A stretch of DNA of 8,226 bases from Myxococcales bacterium (GTDB lineage: Bacteria > Myxococcota_C > UBA6777), in contig JALTMC010000055.1 of NCBI GenBank assembly GCA_027005175.1, forward strand, positions 1-8,226, in the 5' to 3' direction. The first letter of the stretch is position 1. Every line of letters starts with the position of its first letter. Below, piece by piece: positions 5,643-8,226 of the stretch. The translations under genes were made by a program, and so were the position numbers. Under the pieces are notes generated by a model. That model ran no database searches, was not told the origin of the DNA, and saw nothing but the letters and a program-made list of their open reading frames with translations.

Positions 5643-8226
5643 TTAGTTTACGAACAAGAGCCAAAGTAGAATGCCGAGTAGAATGACGACAATGCCCAAC
5701 ATGATAAAGCTGAGATGACGGCCCGTAGAGGAGGAGCCGACCTGTTGAATCTTATCTTGAGAGAGGGTGCCAAAGTCGGCCATAGGAGGGCCAAACTCTT
5801 GTGTCTGGGGCTGGTTCTTCGGCGTTTCAGCAGTGGGTCTTGCTGCTGCAGTAGCGACGGCAGTGTCGGTCGTTTTCGGCTTTTCGATTGCGATCTTAAA
5901 GGTCGGTCGAGGTTGTTCTTCAGGATCAAGTGCCAGATCCAGATCTACGACTGTATCCCGGACCAGGTTGTTCCCTCCTTTTTTCTTCAGTCGCTTCCTC
6001 TCTTCTCTCTTTTGGAGGGAAGCCTCTGTGGTTGCTTTCTCTTGTTGTCTCGAATGTTCTAAGACCTGATGGAGGGCCTCATTGAGATCGTCTTCACCAA
6101 AAGCGATGGTTGCTGCAGAGTTGGCCTCTTTTTTGTATGCTTTCTCCGTGGAGTCGATGATCACTGGAGCCCGAAAGTCCTCTGGCTTTACAACAGGCAT
6201 GGGATTTTCTGTTGGAGGTGCTGGGGGGACTTCATCATCACGAAGGGTTACCTTCTGCGTTTCTTCGGACAGTGTGTCGAAAGAAGATGCTTTTGCGAAT
6301 GCTTCTACAGCCTCTTGGCTATCTGCCTCTTGGATCGTCACATGGGGGGGTTGCCGAGCCAGTACTTCCTTCATCACGTCACTGATCTGAGGACTGTCAT
6401 AAGCCATCGTACGCGACAACTCTTCTAGCTTCTGTGGCTTCTTTTCCTCTGAAGAGTGACCAGGAGGAGTGCTCTCTGTAGCAGGAGGAGTGCTCTCTGT
6501 AGCAGGAGGAGTGCTCTCTGTAGCAGGAGGAGTCAATTCAGGAACCAACTCTTTGGATGTGGGAGCCCCTGTCTCCTGTGCTTCCTTGGAGAAGTCGGTT
6601 GTGATGGCGTTTTTCTTCTCAACTCTTTGTGTGGGAATGGGTTCTTCGAGTGTTTCTGTTGGGGAGAAGTCCGAGTCGCTTTCTATCTGCTCTAGTGTAT
6701 GGCTTAGCTTCTCTTTCTTTTGGGAGCGTTGTAGCTCCTCGGCCGCTTGCTTGACAGACTCCACGCTGATCTCAGACCCACCATACATCATCGTTTGAGC
6801 CATGACCTTGTCTTTTTTGGCAGAGCTTTCCATATTCTGGCTTTTTTCTACAGAGAGGTTGGAGTCCACAAATTCTGCAGTGGTCGCAAGCTCTTCTGCC
6901 TCCTGAACTGACTCTGAGGGGGCGGGCTCTTTTGTCGTATTTGCTGTGATCGTATGCAGAGCATCATCCGATATTGGAGTTGCCTTGGTTGGGGACACTA
7001 CTGCATCCATAAGGTCTCTGGGGGCTTCGGAAACGAGAGCATCCATAAGATCTACCGGTTCTTCTCCTTCGACTTCCTGTATGGCCTCTTCCGAGTTCTC
7101 TTGAAAGGGGACGAGATCCAGGATCTTTTCTGCAGGTACCGTTGGAGTTGCCAATGTTACAGGTGCATCCATGCCATCCTTTGATGGCAAGGACTCTGAC
7201 TCTGCTGCTTGTGTTGTCGAAGCTTGGACAAGAGAATGGTGACCATCGCTTGTTGCCTTGAATATATCTTCTTGAGGGGAAAGGGACCCTGCTGCGTCAA
7301 GGCTTGCCTGACTGTCCCAAGATAGGGTTTCCGATGGTGACTTCTTTTCAACGGGTTGGGGAGTGGGCGTTGTTGGCTTCTGTTCCAATGTATGCTTCGT
7401 CAGAGTCATATCCACTCCTTCGAATCCACCCTCCTGTTTGGAAGGTTGAACCTCCTCTGGCTCTGCAGTTTGAGCTTCGACCTTCTGTTTGTCTTGAAAC
7501 TCTTGGGGCGTCCAAAGGATATCGTCAGAACCCGAGTCTGCGGTGTCACTTGGATCTTGCGGCTCCTTGCGTGCTTCGGGTGCCTGAATGATATCTTGCA
7601 CTGAAAGCTGCATGGTGTCACTCGGATCTTGTTGCTCCTTGTGTGCTTCTGTTGCCTGAACGATATCTTGTACCGAAAGCTGCATGGTAGCAGCTGCATC
7701 TTCTTCTTTCACAACAGGTGTGAAGGGGGAGACCTCTGGAAATGAGGCTTTCTTCGACCTCAATAAGGAGGAACCCAAGGAGGAATCCTTCTCGTCTTCT
7801 GATACTGCGAGGTGGTAGGGGTCTGTTCCTTGCGGTACGGAAGATGAAATGATGGGCATCTGCTCTGTTTTCGGGGCTTCGAACAGTGCCTCGGACTGTT
7901 CTATAACTTCGGTAGATACGGGATCCTTGGAGGACTTTGTGGCTTCGGTAACTACGGGGCTTTCGGAGACCCCTGTGGTGTCAGGAGATTGGGGTGACTC
8001 TTTGGAGTATTCTTTTGTGTCGGTAACTGCGGGGCTTTTGGAGGTTTCTGTGGTGTCAGGAGATGGGGGGGGCTCTTTGGAGGTTTCTGTGGACTCGGGC
8101 GCTTCGGATAGTGTTTGAGAGAGCGGGTCTGGGTCGGTTTTAAATGTGGGGTGAGGTGGTTTTGTTGGGGTCTCTATGGTTTTCTTCAGGTGTTCTTCTT
8201 GCGCCGAATTTAAGAGTTTGTTTGGG
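5643..8226 (-). CDS. Low-complexity, tail-anchored membrane protein, N-terminus outside the window
   Basis: I do not recognise this as a named family. The frame runs from a stop at 5643-5645 upstream to the window edge without interruption, giving at least 860 codons. An ATG lies at 7859, but the 122 codons before it have no stop and the same Pro/Glu/Ser/Thr-rich repeat character. They contain no ATG, GTG or TTG, and no Shine-Dalgarno precedes 7859, so the true start is most likely beyond 8226. The protein has no cysteine and is mostly disordered and acidic, with a basic patch (QKREERKRLKKKGG) about 100 residues before the end. The only hydrophobic stretch is the final 22 residues (LSFIMLGIVVILLGILLWLL, then FVN), a tail anchor that leaves the long N-terminal part in the cytoplasm. 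It carries several tandem repeats and a recurring Thr motif (Thr58, 82, 178, 356, 484 and 584 counted from the 7859 Met; a degenerate copy at 106). It could be a kinase substrate or scaffold; this is inference. Confidence 0.85.
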   Translation of the reverse strand, partial: PNKLLNSAQEEHLKKTIETPTKPPHPTFKTDPDPLSQTLSEAPESTETSKEPPPSPDTTETSKSPAVTDTKEYSKESPQSPDTTGVSESPVVTEATKSSKDPVSTEVIEQSEALFEAPKTEQMPIISSSVPQGTDPYHLAVSEDEKDSSLGSSLLRSKKASFPEVSPFTPVVKEEDAAATMQLSVQDIVQATEAHKEQQDPSDTMQLSVQDIIQAPEARKEPQDPSDTADSGSDDILWTPQEFQDKQKVEAQTAEPEEVQPSKQEGGFEGVDMTLTKHTLEQKPTTPTPQPVEKKSPSETLSWDSQASLDAAGSLSPQEDIFKATSDGHHSLVQASTTQAAESESLPSKDGMDAPVTLATPTVPAEKILDLVPFQENSEEAIQEVEGEEPVDLMDALVSEAPRDLMDAVVSPTKATPISDDALHTITANTTKEPAPSESVQEAEELATTAEFVDSNLSVEKSQNMESSAKKDKVMAQTMMYGGSEISVESVKQAAEELQRSQKKEKLSHTLEQIESDSDFSPTETLEEPIPTQRVEKKNAITTDFSKEAQETGAPTSKELVPELTPPATESTPPATESTPPATESTPPGHSSEEKKPQKLEELSRTMAYDSPQISDVMKEVLARQPPHVTIQEADSQEAVEAFAKASSFDTLSEETQKVTLRDDEVPPAPPTENPMPVVKPEDFRAPVIIDSTEKAYKKEANSAATIAFGEDDLNEALHQVLEHSRQQEKATTEASLQKREERKRLKKKGGNNLVRDTVVDLDLALDPEEQPRPTFKIAIEKPKTTDTAVATAAARPTAETPKNQPQTQEFGPPMADFGTLSQDKIQQVGSSSTGRHLSFIMLGIVVILLGILLWLLFVN
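6461..6533 (-). repeat. 21-bp tandem repeat coding for TPPATES heptapeptides
   Basis: CAGGAGGAGTGCTCTCTGTAG (+ strand) is repeated exactly at 6461-6481, 6482-6502 and 6503-6523, followed by half a unit to 6533. On the coding strand this gives three and a half TPPATES heptapeptides. The perfect identity points to recent slippage or recombination, and copy-number change would stay in frame. Confidence 0.95.
7542..7685 (-). repeat. 72-bp direct repeat coding for a 24-residue MQLSVQDI unit
   Basis: Two adjacent 72-base units (7542-7613 and 7614-7685) each encode a 24-residue peptide starting MQLSVQDI and ending PSDT or its equivalent, with few substitutions. A more diverged third unit (DTADSGSDDILW) follows on the coding strand. 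The repeat carries the Thr motif described in the findings. Confidence 0.9.
7946..8095 (-). repeat. 75-bp direct repeat coding for a 25-residue SPDTT unit
   Basis: Two adjacent 75-base units (7946-8020 and 8021-8095), both beginning CGGTAACT on the + strand, encode related peptides around SPDTTETSKSPAVT and SPDTTGVSESPVVT. They lie upstream of the ATG at 7859 in the same open frame, which supports this segment being translated. Confidence 0.85.

Noticed and set aside
6461-6533. Regular 21-bp repeats as a CRISPR-like array
   Set aside because: The units are directly adjacent without spacers, are in frame, and encode a heptapeptide repeat.
7849-8118. + strand ORF of 89 codons near the right edge
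   Set aside because: It is the antisense shadow of the repetitive - strand gene; its Ser/Val/Gly-rich composition mirrors the repeat on the other strand.

Overview
The window carries four protein-coding genes: three on the + strand (a membrane serine/threonine kinase, a very cysteine-rich lipoprotein and a small zinc-finger/ribbon-helix-helix protein) and one on the - strand (a long low-complexity protein with a C-terminal membrane anchor) that runs off the right edge. No rRNA, tRNA, insertion sequence, phage gene or CRISPR array is visible. Base composition is near 50% GC by eye. A eukaryotic-like kinase with the GGMG loop, long cysteine-repeat lipoproteins and large Pro/Glu/Thr-rich proteins are typical of Myxococcota and related former Deltaproteobacteria (for example Bradymonadia-like lineages). 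That assignment is inference from gene content, not from a marker gene.

Layout: 1-36 is a short leader with two small palindromes. 37-1731 encodes a Hanks-type kinase with one transmembrane helix and a basic, Pro-rich outer region ending in a twin CX3C cysteine motif. 1732-2087 is a 356-base non-coding stretch holding a perfect 15-bp inverted repeat with an 82-base spacer. 2088-4991 encodes a 967-residue lipoprotein built almost entirely of about 32 four-cysteine modules. 4992-5119 is a dyad-rich leader, and 5120-5518 encodes a 132-residue YgiT/MqsA-like zinc finger joined to an Arc/HicB-like domain, with no toxin partner visible. 5519-5642 lies between convergent genes and has one hairpin. 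5643-8226 (- strand) is the 3' part of a gene for a cysteine-free, disordered, tail-anchored protein with several internal repeats. Its reading frame stays open to the window end, so the ATG at 7859 is probably not its start.

How the genes may work together: three of the four products are membrane-associated. The kinase and the tail-anchored protein would both expose their large N-terminal parts to the cytoplasm. The tail-anchored protein repeats a threonine motif, T-[MLI]-x-[LWYF]-x4-[IL], six times with some degeneracy, which makes it a plausible target of a Ser/Thr kinase or of an FHA-type phosphothreonine reader. The kinase's outer domain and the lipoprotein are both rich in cysteine and would sit in the oxidising envelope. 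A functional link between them is speculative, since the intergenic gaps are long and no operon joins kinase, lipoprotein and tail-anchored protein. I do not see a recognisable defence or conflict system. The best candidates for something undescribed are the repeated Thr motif protein, the twin CX3C sensor domain on a kinase, and the zinc-finger/RHH fusion.
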